Origin: Oscheius dolichura
Taxonomy: Eukaryota > Nematoda > Chromadorea > Rhabditida > Rhabditidae
Direction: 5' to 3'
Assembly (NCBI GenBank): GCA_932521035.1
Contig: OW051493.1
Span: forward strand, 6,634,001-6,698,000
Length of the DNA stretch: 64,000 nucleotides
Each line of letters starts with the position of its first letter. The first letter of the stretch is position 1. The notes under the pieces are model-generated. The model did no database searches and was not told the DNA's origin. It saw only the letters and a program-made list of their open reading frames with translations. The position numbers and the translations under genes were made by a program. Below are positions 1 to 10,251 of the stretch, one piece after another.

Positions 1-313
1 CAAGCAGCAGCTGCTGCCGCAGGCGATGACGAGAGACGAGGGCGCGCCGACGAGAGTTGCGCGACTTGGCTCTTTTTACCGCTAATTAGGGGATATTCTA
101 CTGTCGTTGGAGGACCTTCTCTACAGTATCCTGGGAGAAAAAGAGAAAGAAGAAGCCAAAAAGGAAGAGGAAGACGCTGGCCAGAATGTCTGTGTATGGC
201 CGGGGCTAATAAAATTCCTGCAATTCTCTGCCTTGGACAAGCAAATTACAGAGAGGGCAGCCAGGCGAGGGGACGAAAAACGAGCGGACAACCAATTTGG
301 CAGTCCGTTCTAA
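1..313 (+). CDS. 3'-terminal exons of an unrecognised gene (partial)
   Basis: I do not recognise this gene. It enters from the left edge. An Ala-rich then acidic/Arg stretch (about 1-56) can be joined across a 39-nt GT..AG intron (acceptor ctaattag near 88) to an exon reading DILLSLEDLLYSILGEKE, then a Lys/Glu-rich segment. The phases agree across this join. The frame stays open to a stop at 311-313. An AATAAA lies inside this frame at about 210, so the last part may be untranslated, or a further splice may occur. The alternative is non-coding 3' sequence. Confidence is low because the 5' part is outside the window. Confidence 0.3.
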
Positions 314-701
314 CGAATGGACCCGGATAAATCTTTGCTCCGGTTCAGGATGTGCGTCATTTGTTCGCTGACCCCCTGCCCATCCGGGAGGCCATTCAAG
401 AACAACGAGGCATGTCGTCAGCTGTCTAACTGTGGCTGTGTGAAGAGCATAAATTGTGGCGGGTGTGTTATTGCCGCCGGCGGACAAAGCCACCTCCCCC
501 AGAAAATGCATATAGCTATGTAAATAAGGGGAGCTCCGTCGTTGTGATTCAAGAGACAAAAAAAAGAGGAGAGAGACCGTCGTGACGGCTACCGATATGG
601 CTGTGAATGGAAGAGCCTTTGTTTGGTTTTGTGATTTTACTCGGTGAGACGGGGAGAAACACAAAAACAACCGGGGAAACACGGGGGACAGTCGGGCATT
701 T
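314..701. other. Non-coding spacer
   Basis: No supported gene. The few open frames are short, lack splice support and have no recognisable motif. It separates a plus-strand gene end from the 3' end of a minus-strand gene. Confidence 0.5.
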
Positions 702-971
702 TCATTGACTTTTGGACAGATTCACACCCAGGGCGGCCATTTCTTCGAGGGTCACGTCTGCCATGTCCTCCGCCAGGTCGGGGTACTCCTTCTTGAAGTC
801 GTTGAAATAGTGGCGGGCGAGGAGACGACGCCGGCCATCGGAGTCCGTCCGGGCGGCGAGCATTGACAGCTCGTCTCGGTGGCCGCGGGTCTCCTGCTTG
901 ATGTGCCGGATCCAGAAGAACGCCGCCAGCAGGAGGGCGCTCGTAGTGATGCAAAATGTCACCCAATCCAT
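702..971 (-). CDS. Small single-pass membrane protein, 89 aa
   Basis: A complete intronless frame with an ATG start. Residues about 4-21 (VTFCITTSALLLAAFFWI) form one hydrophobic segment near the N-terminus. It is followed by a basic, charged cytosolic-looking tail with HYFNDFKKEYPDLAEDM and a helical acidic end. I do not recognise the family. The shape, an N-terminal anchor with a short soluble domain, is typical of small mitochondrial or ER membrane proteins, but that is inference. The codon choice is GC-rich like the neighbouring genes, and no overlapping frame looks more protein-like. It lies tail-on to the fragment at the left edge and head-on to the SCP2 exon. Confidence 0.55.
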   Translation of the reverse strand: MDWVTFCITTSALLLAAFFWIRHIKQETRGHRDELSMLAARTDSDGRRRLLARHYFNDFKKEYPDLAEDMADVTLEEMAALGVNLSKSQ

Positions 972-1052
972 CTGGCAGAGATGCTGTAGTTTACAGGAAG
1001 CGGCTGGCTAATTCGAGTCTAGACAGTCCACCTCGACTTCTCACCGTTTAAC

Positions 1053-1318
1053 CGCAAGTCTATCAATTTAAAATAACCGGAGATGTCGAAAAAACTGTTG
1101 TGCTAGATCTGAAGAATGGATCTGGCTCCATGAAAGAAAGAACTGACGAGTCCGCTGATGTGAAATTCACCTGCTCTGCTGTTGACTTCCCGGATCTTTT
1201 CAATGGCAAGCTCTCGCCAACAAATGCTTTCATGCAGAAGAGATTGAAGATGCAAGGAGATATGCAGAAAGCTCTACTTGAGAGTCTCCCGAAAAAACTC
1301 AACAAGAGCAAACTGTAA
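1053..1318 (+). CDS. SCP2 sterol-carrier domain, C-terminal exon only
   Basis: The frame reads VYQFKITGDVEKTVVLDLKN and continues through ADVKFTCSAVDFPDLFNGKL to LSPTNAFMQKRLKMQGDM. This is the core and C-terminal half of the SCP2 lipid-transfer fold: the beta-strand VDLKNG, the 'F..L..GKL.P..AFM..KLK..GDM' helix and a basic end (KKLNKSKL) with no clear peroxisomal tripeptide. An in-frame TAA lies just upstream (about 1049), and no upstream exon with a start codon can be found before the divergent minus gene at 971. The N-terminal 20-30 residues of a minimal SCP2 protein are therefore missing. Either a distant exon is spliced in (acceptor about 1052) or this is a truncated copy. An AATAAA occurs at about 1478. 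Confidence 0.6.
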
Positions 1319-1545
1319 CACTATTTTTTGGCATTGGAAGTGTTTCAAGTAATGTGTATAAAATTTTGATTTCCTTATTGCTAAGATTCTTCCGGATGAT
1401 ATATGAAGGTGATTGGAAATAGTTGGATAAAGTTACGGTCTTTTTTTAAAAGCAAGACGAGAAAAAGTCGAAAAGAAAATAAACTGTAACTATGAAACTC
1501 TACGAGGAGACAGTCTCACCCAGGTGGGTACGGCATGAGGCCACT

Positions 1546-1670
1546 GCCACCTGGCCACTTTCAGCCGTCCCCGCCACTTATAAAAACCCCCAAGAATTTG
1601 TCTTGCCCTTCCATTTGAGAACTCCTTCTCTTAAAATATCAGGTTATCCCGTCTCCCATCATCCTCCCAG
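1546..1670 (+). repeat. Inverted duplication, arm 1
   Basis: About 120 bp nearly identical (a few differences) to the reverse complement of 2218-2335. It includes the stretch cttataaaaacccccaagaa. An outer match (gaggagacagtctcaccca) extends it, interrupted in this arm by about 33 extra bases (about 1520-1550). Both arms keep the same open frame, so this is probably a reversed copy of a bestrophin C-terminal exon or intron piece. Confidence 0.85.
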
Positions 1671-1907
1671 CTCGACGGCATTCTGGGCCTTTTCAAGACG
1701 ACCGAAGTAGGAATCGAGGAGCACCGCTACCGTCTCCAGGAGGATGACCAAGCCGGCCTCAGAGACGTCGAAGATCTTGTCAAGAAGTACGACGGCAAGC
1801 CGGTTCCCGGATTCCATCTGGCCATGTGGAGTCTGACTACAAAGACTGACCGCATGTACGTCCAGATGAAGGGCCGAGCCCTTGTGCTGTCAGTCAGATC
1901 TATCTAG
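1671..1907 (+). CDS. Terminal exon of an unrecognised gene (78 aa)
   Basis: Directly behind a good acceptor (catcctcccag) the frame reads LDGILGLFKTTEVGIEEHRY, then a charged region and FHLAMWSLTTKTDRMYVQMK, ending at a TAG. AATAAA follows at about 1914. Codon choice matches nearby coding DNA, and the frame is protein-like throughout. No in-frame ATG precedes it; the sequence upstream is the duplicated inverted-repeat arm. It may be the remnant of a gene whose 5' part was replaced by the inverted duplication, or the start lies in the first exon at 1492 (ATGAAACTCTACGAG). I do not recognise a domain. Confidence 0.4.
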   Translation, partial: LDGILGLFKTTEVGIEEHRYRLQEDDQAGLRDVEDLVKKYDGKPVPGFHLAMWSLTTKTDRMYVQMKGRALVLSVRSI

Positions 1908-2064
1908 CTGTCGAATAAATACGTCTCGTAGTTACAGTGTTCCTTCTTCTTTTCGACTTCTCCTCTTGCTCGGGTCGTTTGGCTGATCAAGACTGACCCG
2001 GGCCTGTTTCCCAGCTTGATTTGATTCTTAAAACAGAAGAGTCTTTTGTATTTTTATAGTCAGA

Positions 2065-3852
2065 TCATCTAGAATTTCTGTTGTTCTGTTCCTCCTCTTC
2101 CTGGCTGGACTGTCCTCCATCGTCCACACTTCTATCCGAAAGAGATTGCACCGTGGTCGAGCTTTCGGGCAGAGTGTCCAAGACGGCGGGCAGGCTGCTA
2201 TCTGAACTGATCTGTGGGGAGGATGATGGGAGACGGGATAACCTGCTATTTTAAGAGAAGGAGTTCTCAAATGGAAGGGCAAGACAAATTCTTGGGGGTT
2301 TTTATAAGTGGCGGGGGCGGCTGAAAGTGGGTGAGACTGTCTCCTCCCGTGGAGTCGAATCATAATGTTACTGTTCTCATCCATTCTGAATAGTTCTTTG
2401 GCTCTTTGGTCAGGAGAAGCTCACGAGATATCGGCGCAGCTGCCAATTTGGGGATTACGGTGGAGAGACGCCGATTCCGGAGTGTACAGGGGCTCGGCTA
2501 TGGGCGTTGCCCAGAATTTGTCCTTCTTCAATGGTGGGTGGGCCCCGTAGTGGGAGTCAGCCAGTGCCAGACCCACTTGAAGATTCCTGTCCAAGAGCCA
2601 GTTGGTCTCAAAATCACTGGAATGGTCTGGTCCGCAAAGGAAGGTAGAAGGGGTTACTCGTCGTCCTCTCCCATAGGGTTGAGCATTATCTCGGCGACTT
2701 TCGTCCATCCAACCAAAAAGATAAATTGAAGCATGGACATGAAGGGTACTATCGGGTCAACTGGCTGGACATGGCCGGGGATGCTCCTTGTTGGGTGGAG
2801 GAATTGACGCCCCATAAGGGCGGCTATGAAGAATGTACTGACGGCCAGGTGGACCACCTAGAGACAATGGGTTTCGATGACTCTTCCTGATACCTGGGTA
2901 TATGCGAGGGGCACTTGTACCCAGTCGAAAAAGGTCAGAGTGACGACCTGCTCTCTCCATTGATAGATCTAGAAAAGGTGATATGGACTCAGGGTGGAGA
3001 TCAGACGGCCGAGGGCCTCTATCTGAAGAGGAATAGAAGGCATCCTGACCTTTTGAGCCACGTCCACCATGGCCATGTCACTGGTCACCAGCCCACTGTC
3101 CTTGGCCTCTCCCAACAGAGCCAGGGCCCACTGAATGGGCAGGTAGTACTTGGTATTGGGAGTAACCAGGCTATCATAAGTGAGCAGCTCCTCTTCCGAG
3201 ACGAAGCCTAGAATGCCTTTGGTCCCTTTTCCCGAGGGAGGAGAACCTGCGGATATGAGGTGTTTGATTGCGGGTAGTCTCTTTTTTACGGGGGTGGAAA
3301 TGTCGCGGAAGACGAGAGCCTGGGTCAGGATCAGGTAGCGGATGATGTTCCTCCGTAGATTTCGAGCATACTCCGTCGTCCCTTTGACATGTGCCGCCAG
3401 GGCCAGCGCCGGCCTGAATGGTCTCCTTACTGAAAATAGGCCACTCACGTGTCGATCCATCCAATATTGTTGAAGATCTTCTGCCACCGGCCGAAGACAG
3501 CCTGCACATAGAATCCGAGCATGAAAGTGATCGGCAGGAAGTTCGAGTAATTGTTACAGAAGGTGCAGATGTCTTCGAAGACCCTGAAAGAGCCGAGAAG
3601 ATGAGAGGAGGACGGCGTCTCTCGACTCACTCTCTCTGTGTCCCCGTCATCCAGTAGGTATACGCTATTTTCAGCAAAAAATATACAACTGACCAGAGTA
3701 CCAGCTCCATGAGCACCGACTTCCAAATGGATCCCTAGAAGACATCCTCCTGATCAAGGAGAGAGGACAGAACGTACCTTCCATTTGAACAGCAGCCGAA
3801 AAGAGGAGAAGAATGTCGAGGTTCCAACCTCGCGAGAATATCTAACAGTCAT
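2065..3852 (-). CDS. Bestrophin-family chloride channel
   Basis: Bestrophins are pentameric calcium-activated anion channels of the plasma membrane. The first exon reads MTVRYSREVGTSTFFSSF, the family's hallmark N-terminus. It is followed by the first membrane segment with FRLLFKWKGS-like sequence, then LPITFMLGFYVQAVFGRW (second segment with the conserved Phe/Tyr pore residues), GTTEYARNLRRNIIRYLILTQ, FVSEEELLTYD, YYLPIQWALALLGEA, FFIAALMGRQF and DEDDFETNWLLDRNLQVGL. The last carries the acidic Ca-clasp region and the NWLLDRNLQ signature. The C-terminal tail is low complexity and ends in an acidic exon (about 2065-2215, PAVLDTLPESST..., ending EEEEQNNRNSR). Several short introns are present. 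The exon just before the tail overlaps the inverted-duplication arm at 2218-2353, so tail exon borders are uncertain. Confidence 0.9.
2218..2353 (-). repeat. Inverted duplication, arm 2 (in bestrophin tail)
   Basis: Reverse-complement partner of 1546-1670. It lies in the C-terminal part of the bestrophin gene. The frame through it (LSAAPATYKNPQEFVLPFHL) is open and joined to RLHGRRQSHP, so it may be exonic here, making this the likely source copy. Confidence 0.85.
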
Positions 3853-4116
3853 TTTTGGAGTCTGTTAACCCCCACGGGAGGAGGGTTTATATTGAAATTA
3901 TTCAAAAACCCGGTTTGTTTTGAACCTGATTCGGCGGAGTACAGCGATGAGCCGCGTAGAGGGAAAGTGAACTTTTACTGGAGCAAAGGATCATTTTTCG
4001 GAGAATCGTTAGTGCATTTTGCGAGGACTACAAACCATTTCTGACCCATCCGTATTTCGTATAGTAGAGCAAAATCTTTGGGTTCCCTTCAAGAGAAACG
4101 AATTTTCATCTTTTTA

Positions 4117-4490
4117 TTAAAGTAGACTACACAGGAGGCGAAATGAGGAGGGGAGGAAGACGATCGGCGCACGGACTGCTGGTGGGAATTTTAGGGTAAA
4201 ATGTATGCAAAGAATCCTCACCGTGCAACCGACTCTATTTGAACCCACCGACAGACACTTGCAGAAGCGGTCGTCACAGTTTCTGGCCTCTCTAAAAATA
4301 GGTTTTTTATGTAGCACGCGTCGTGGACTCGACAGCAGGCGTCGTAGGATCCCCGGCCTTTGGGACAATGTGTGTTCACATATGTCACGGCTATTTCCTG
4401 CTGGCTCTCTCCTGAACCGCACGAGAATGCGACCTGTGAATAGGCGAGGGCGATGGCCAGTAGAAGGAGCAGGAGATAGAGACCTTTCAT
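4117..4490 (-). CDS. Secreted phospholipase A2-like protein, frame interrupted
   Basis: The start ATG gives a strong signal peptide (MKGLYLLLLLLAIALAYS). It is followed by a Cys-rich region with the phospholipase A2 hallmark CC-x2-HD-x-CY around residues 52-60, containing the catalytic His-Asp. About 20 nt later the family's next conserved block (CDD-RFC-KCL) is present, but in another reading frame. No GT..AG intron explains the shift, and the join lies in an A/T-homopolymer stretch (about 4297-4311). It could be a sequence error, a very unusual splice or a decayed gene. A later donor (gtgagg, about 4222) suggests one more exon, and AATAAA is present near 4118. The family hydrolyses sn-2 acyl chains of phospholipids extracellularly. 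Confidence 0.6.
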
Positions 4491-4994
4491 ATTAGAGGAG
4501 GACGGCCGTCTGAAAGGGGATTCGAAGAGCACAGGAATCTGGAAGGCCATCCTTCCTTTTATGTCGTCTTCGTGTTCCTTGCACCCTGACTGTCGTTTGA
4601 TTAATTTCCTTTTCTTTCTACCAATGTTAAAAATCTTCAATTTCCCATCGCCACAATAGCCGCATTCCCAAATGGCCCCCGTACTTTGTCACGTGAATAA
4701 AAGTGAACTTTATTAATAGAGGCACCAGTTTCCATCGGGCACGGCCACCTTATCAACAGTATTGGCTAGTCGTGCTGGCCAATTGGCAGATTTCCAGCTT
4801 CGGCAGCCGACAGGGGAATGCCCACCTCTTTCACGGCTAGTCTTCCTTTATCCATTACTCATTTTTACAGCAAGATGCTCTTGATGTAAAGAGGTGTCTA
4901 CCCGTTCCTAGTCTCATTTTGTCCTGGATATCTGTACAAAAGCGCCGCGTCCCCACTCGTCCTCCTCGCTTGTGTTGGTTATTGATCTAACCAG
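4491..4994. other. Mostly non-coding spacer with one tiny ORF
   Basis: Between the minus-strand phospholipase-like gene and a plus-strand exon. A 29-codon minus-strand ORF (4766-4855, MDKGRLAVKEVGIPLSAA...) is followed by AATAAA on the same strand (about 4715). It looks moderately protein-like but has no clear acceptor or homologue I recognise, so I do not call it as a gene. Confidence 0.3.
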
Positions 4995-5242
4995 TTTTTA
5001 CTTTTGTTGTGGAATCTCCCCCCGGACGAAGAAAAGTCCACTTTCCAGACATTTTTATCACCTTGTGGAGTGTACTGTCCTTCGTTTTTCTCCCCATCTT
5101 CGCCCTTTGCTTATCTCTCGCCCGCTGCCCTCCCATCGGGTTCGCGGGGTCATTATGCGGAGAGGCCGGCGTTGACCACGTGTTCGCCACGGCTTTCGGA
5201 CTTGCTATTTCCATTCCCTCGTATATCTTCCATTTAAATTGA
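4995..5242 (+). CDS. Terminal exon of a putative two-helix membrane protein
   Basis: An open frame without its own ATG follows a weak acceptor (gatctaaccag). It encodes FPDIFITLWSVLSFVFLPIF (a hydrophobic helix), a Cys/Gly-rich loop (ARCPPIGFAGSLCGEAGVDH) and a second hydrophobic helix (VFATAFGLAISIPSYIFHLN), then a TGA. Two membrane spans and coherent codon choice support coding. The 5' exons were not found between 4500 and 4990, and the family is not recognised. It ends about 300 nt before methionine synthase on the same strand. Confidence 0.35.
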
Positions 5243-5544
5243 AACAGTTTCCCTAGTCTGACATTTTGGAGAATTCTTTCCGTTCTATCCGGCCATCGGT
5301 CATTTCTACAGGTGTACAAAGTTCGAATCGGCGCGATTGGTTCTCCCCGCCGTCAATCGCGCGACCCGGCCACGGCAGACTAAAAAGCGTCCTAGTCTTC
5401 AAAGAGATGACCAGATTTCCCATCAGATTGCATCATCTTTTTCCTTTTTGCCCCCCGTATAAAAATGGTCTACCTTCCCTTCTTTAGGTTTGCCCCGAGT
5501 CATTGGAAACTGTCTGCCTCTTATCTGACCAATTTTTTCAGACC

Positions 5545-8500
5545 ATGGGGAAGAGAAGTAAAATCTTCGAGGAGATCTCGGCCCTGTCAAGAGAGAGAAT
5601 CTTGATGATCGATGGCGCCATGGGCACGATGATCCAGCGGGAACATCTGGAAGAGAATGACTTCCGGGGAGAATTGCTGGCAGAACACACCCATCCTCTC
5701 AAGGGAAACAACGACCTCCTGTCCCTTACCAGACCAGACATCATCTACAAGATCCACAAATTGTATCTGGACGCCGGGGCAGACTTCATCGAGACGAACA
5801 CCTTCTCGGGGACAACCATAGCCCAGGCCGACTACGCAACAGAGCACCTCGTCCATGATATTAACTATCAGTCGGCACAGGTGGCCAGAAGAGCATGTGA
5901 AGCTGTCCAGAACGAGACTGGTTTGCCTTGAAAGGGTAAATTCACTCGTAATCATTCCAGGACGACGGTGTTTCGTCTGCGGAGCCGTCGGCCCGACAAA
6001 TAAGACGTTGTCCATCTCCCCGTCAGTAGAAAAGCCAGACTACCGTAACGTCAGTGAGTTCTCTCCTTTGAAAAATAAAGAAAACTCCCTTTCCAGCATT
6101 CCAAGAGTTGGTCAAAGCCTATGGTGACCAAGCGAGGTCTCTGCTTCAGGGAGGAGCGGACGTCCTCCTCGTAGAGACGGTCTTCGACTCGGCCAACGCC
6201 AAGGCAGCCCTCTTCGCGATTAGGAGTCTCTTTGAAGATGAAGGTGGTGTTTCTTAAAATTAGTTATACAGGGGAACTGGGATTGCGAATTCATTTGTTG
6301 AATCATCGCTTAGAGCTGGAGGAGGTGCCTGTCTTCCTCTCCGGGACAATTGTTGATCTCTCTGGGAGGACACTCTCCGGCCAGACGGGGGAAGCCTTCC
6401 TCATCGCTACACGACAGGTCTGCTTGTTTTTTTAAATGAAAGAGAGGAGTCTAGGGAAATCCCTGTGCAGTCGGATTGAATTGTGCCCTGGGAGCCAAGG
6501 ATATGAGGCCGTTCATCGAGGCGATGTCCATGTTCTCGGACCAACTGATTATTTGTTATCCCAATGCAGGTACGGTACTTTAATTGAGTTATTACTCTTT
6601 TTGAAACGTCTAGAATGCCGCAAATGCCCCCTATTCCAGGTCTGCCCAACGCGCTGGGAGGATACGACGAGACTCCCGAGGAGATGGCCGAGATCCTCCG
6701 CGGCTATGCCCAAGACGGTCTCCTGAATATCGTCGGAGGATGCTGTGGAACCACTCCGGACCACATCGCAGCCATGGCCAAGGCTCTAAGGGGGATCAAG
6801 CCCCGTATCCCCCAAGTGGATCCCCACGCCGGGAAGATGCTCCTAGCCGGACTAGAACCCATGATTGTCGGCTCTGATTCGAATTTCATCAATATTGGAG
6901 AGCGGTGCAATGTAGCGGGATCCAGGAAATTCTGTAACCTGATTAAAGGGGAGAAATATGATGTGAGCAGACCTTTTTTGTTGGATCTTTACTTCTTCAG
7001 GTAGCAATTGATGTCGCCAGAACACAAGTTGAAAATGGAGCACAAATATTGGACGTGAACATGGACGAAGGTTTGCTTTCTCTTCAAATTCAGAGGAATG
7101 CCTAACTTTAGGTCTATTGGATGGTCCCTACGCGATGGGAAAGTTCCTCCGCCTGATTGGATCTGAGCCGGATGTGGCTAAAGTGCCCCTCTGTATTGAT
7201 TCCTCCGATTTCAATGTGATCATCGCCGGATTGGAGAACAGTCAAGGAAAGTGTGTGGTCAATTCGATCTCCCTGAAGGAGGGGGAGGATGCCTTCAAGC
7301 AGAGGGTAAGCAGGATTATAGAAATAAGGGCAGGACTTTTAGGCCCGACTGATCAAAAGATACGGAGCAGCCGTCGTGGTTATGGCATTCGACGAGCAGG
7401 GACAGGCGGCCGAGACAGACAGGAAGTACGAGATCTGTGAGAGAAGCTATCGGTAGGGAAGACGCTCTTGGGAAATGAGCTATTCTTCAGAATCTTGACA
7501 GAAGAAATTGGCTTCGATCCTTATGACATCATCTTCGACCCGAATATTCTGACTATCGGAACAGGAATGGAGGAGCACTCCAACTATGGGATAAACTTCA
7601 TCGAGGCCACCAGAATGATTAGGGTATTGTAGCCCGCCTTTCAATGTAATAAAATTATAGGAGAACCTCCCCGGTGCCCACGTGTCCGGCGGTGTCTCGA
7701 ACATCTCCTTCTCTTTCCGTGGAATGGAAGTCATCCGCGAGGCCATCCACTCGGCCTTCCTCTTCCACGCCATCGACGCCGGCTTGGACATGGGCATTGT
7801 CAACGCCGGCGCCCTCCCCGTCTACGAGGACATTCCCAAGGAGTTACTCAAGCTCTGCGAAGACCTCCTCTTCAATCGCGACCCGGATGCCACGGAGAAG
7901 ATGCTCGTGATGGCACAAACTTTGGGAAAAGGCGATGCCAAGGAGAAGGCACAGGAAGAATGGAGGAGCTATTCGGCAGAGGAGAGGCTGAAGTACGCCC
8001 TGGTGAAGGGGATGGACACCTATGTGGTGGAGGACACGGAGGAGTGCCGGCAGATGACAGACAAGTACCCAAGGCCACTGAATGTCATCGAGAGGCCGCT
8101 TATGGACGGGATGTCCGTTGTGGGAGAACTCTTCGGATCCGGGAAAATGTTCCTACCTCAGGTTTTTTGACCTTTCACCGTTATTTTTGAGATTTCCAGG
8201 TAATCAAGTCGGCCAGAGTGATGAAAAAGGCGGTGGCCCACCTGATTCCCTTTATGGACAAGGAAAGGGAAGAGAACATCGCTCAGTTGGGACTGGCCGC
8301 GGACGAGAGCCCCTACCAGGGGACCGTCGTCCTGGCCACTGTCAAGGGAGATGTCCACGACATCGGGAAGAACATCGTCGGAGTGGTGCTGGGCTGTAAT
8401 AACTTCAAGGTACGGAACAGGCTCCTTTTATAAGAAGAGAGGATGGTTTAGGTGATAGATCTGGGAGTTATGACCCCGTGCGAGACGATAATCAAGTCGG

Positions 8501-10142
8501 CTATCGAGAACAAGGCAAACTTCATCGGCTGCTCAGGGCTGATCACACCCTCCCTCGACGAGATGGTCCACGTGGCCAAGGAGATGCAACGGCAGAATCT
8601 ACAAATCCCGCTGTTGATTGGAGGAGCCACCACCTCGAAGACCCACACGGCTGTCAAGATCTCCCCCCGGTATCACTCCCCCGTTGTCCACTGCCTAGAT
8701 GCCAGTAAATCCGTCGTCGTGGTGGGACTTTTAGAGGAGGAGAGGAACATTTTATCCGTTTCAGTGCTCTTCCCTGACTGACCAAACCACCAGGGATGCC
8801 TTTATTCAGGATCTGCAGGAGGATTACGAAGAGGTACGGTTACTTATCTGGTTTGAGGTCTACCGCACCCGTATCATCTTGGCAGATGATAAATTGGGGT
8901 TACTATAACTAAAAAACATTATCCGAAATAAGGGAGAATGTCCTCTTCCAGGTCCGCCAAGAACACTACGAATCGTTGAAGGATCGCCGTTTCACAGCCT
9001 TCGAGACAGCAAAGGCCAAGAAGCTCCAAATCGACTGGGTTAAATACGAGCCGGGTAATGTATCTCTCTTTCTATAAAATAAGTATTTTCAGTGAAACCG
9101 TCTTTCCTTGGCCGCCATGAGATCCGAAACTTTGACCTGAACGAGTTGATACCGTATATTGACTGGAAGCCGTTTTTCGACGTCTGGCAATTGAGGGGAA
9201 AATATCCGAATCGAGCATATCCACGTATTTTCAATGATGAACAAGTGGGAGCAGAGGCTAAGAAGGTCTATGTGGTATGATTTGGAATTCTGTCCGGGGA
9301 TAGGGAATAATTCCAGGATGCCCAGAAATGGCTGAAGAAGATAATCGACGAGAAGATTGTCACCGCTAACGCCGTCCTGGGATTCTATGAAGCCGGCTCG
9401 AATGGAGAAGATATTGAGATTTTCGAGGACGGGAAGAAGAAGGCTACCTTCTATGGGTTGAGACAACAGTCGGGAAAAGAACACGACCAGGCCCATTTGT
9501 CTGTTGGAGACTTTATAAAGCCGTTGGATAATGGTAGACATAACTAGACGACAGTCAGAGAAATACAATTTTAGGCCGGCCAACGGACTACCTCGGAATG
9601 TTCGCCTGTACAGCAGGACTTGGGGCTGAAAAGTGTACGGCTGAATTGGAGAAGGATCACGACGACTATGCCAGTATTATGGTAAAGGCTCTGGCTGATC
9701 GATTGGCCGAGGCTTTTGCTGAGTATCTTCACAGAGAGATCCGTGTTCATTTCTGGGGATATTCCACTAAAGAAGAACTGAAGCCGGAGGATCTGTTGGC
9801 TATCAAATATGACGGGATCCGTCCGGCTCCTGGATATCCAACACAACCAGATCACACGGAGAAGAAAACACTTTGGGAACTGATCACACCTGACGAAGCT
9901 GGAATGGAACTGACTGAACATCTGGCCATGCTTCCTGCCGCCTCGGTTTCCGCTCTAGTTTTTGCCAATCCTTCAAGTCAATACTTTGCTGTGGGGAAAA
10001 TAGACAAGGATCAGGTAAACAATCATTCCACATAAAGATTATTGGATTTGTAGGTGGCTGATTATGCAGCAAGAAAAGGAAAACCTGTACCAGAAGTGGA
10101 GAAATGGCTTGCACCTGTTCTCGGATATGACCTTGATGACTA
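5545..10142 (+). CDS. metr-1: Methionine synthase, cobalamin-dependent
   Basis: Transfers the methyl group of 5-methyltetrahydrofolate to homocysteine via methylcobalamin in the cytosol. The modules occur in order. The homocysteine-binding domain ([18 protein letters not shown]; zinc Cys in [11 protein letters not shown] and in [12 protein letters not shown]). The pterin-binding domain ([25 protein letters not shown]). The B12 domain with the lower-ligand motif DVHDIGKN inside [19 protein letters not shown], and [15 protein letters not shown]. The C-terminal AdoMet reactivation domain ([41 protein letters not shown]; split here for length by the usual RxxxGYxxxPDH motif). The start is the first ATG, four nt behind ttttttcag, so a leader is probably trans-spliced. 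There are more than ten small introns. Codon choice changes from GC-rich in the 5' exons to AT-rich beyond about 9.1 kb. Confidence 0.97.
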
Positions 10143-10251
10143 GACCACAAATATTCTTACGAGTATCTATTGTCATCTAAAAATAATATCATAAAAAAAG
10201 ATTATATTATGCAAATAAATTTATACTTTTACAGTGAAAATATCAAAAATA

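Noticed and set aside
5310..5335. Another tRNA-like B box (agttcgaatc)
   Set aside because: No cloverleaf can be drawn around it and there is no A box.
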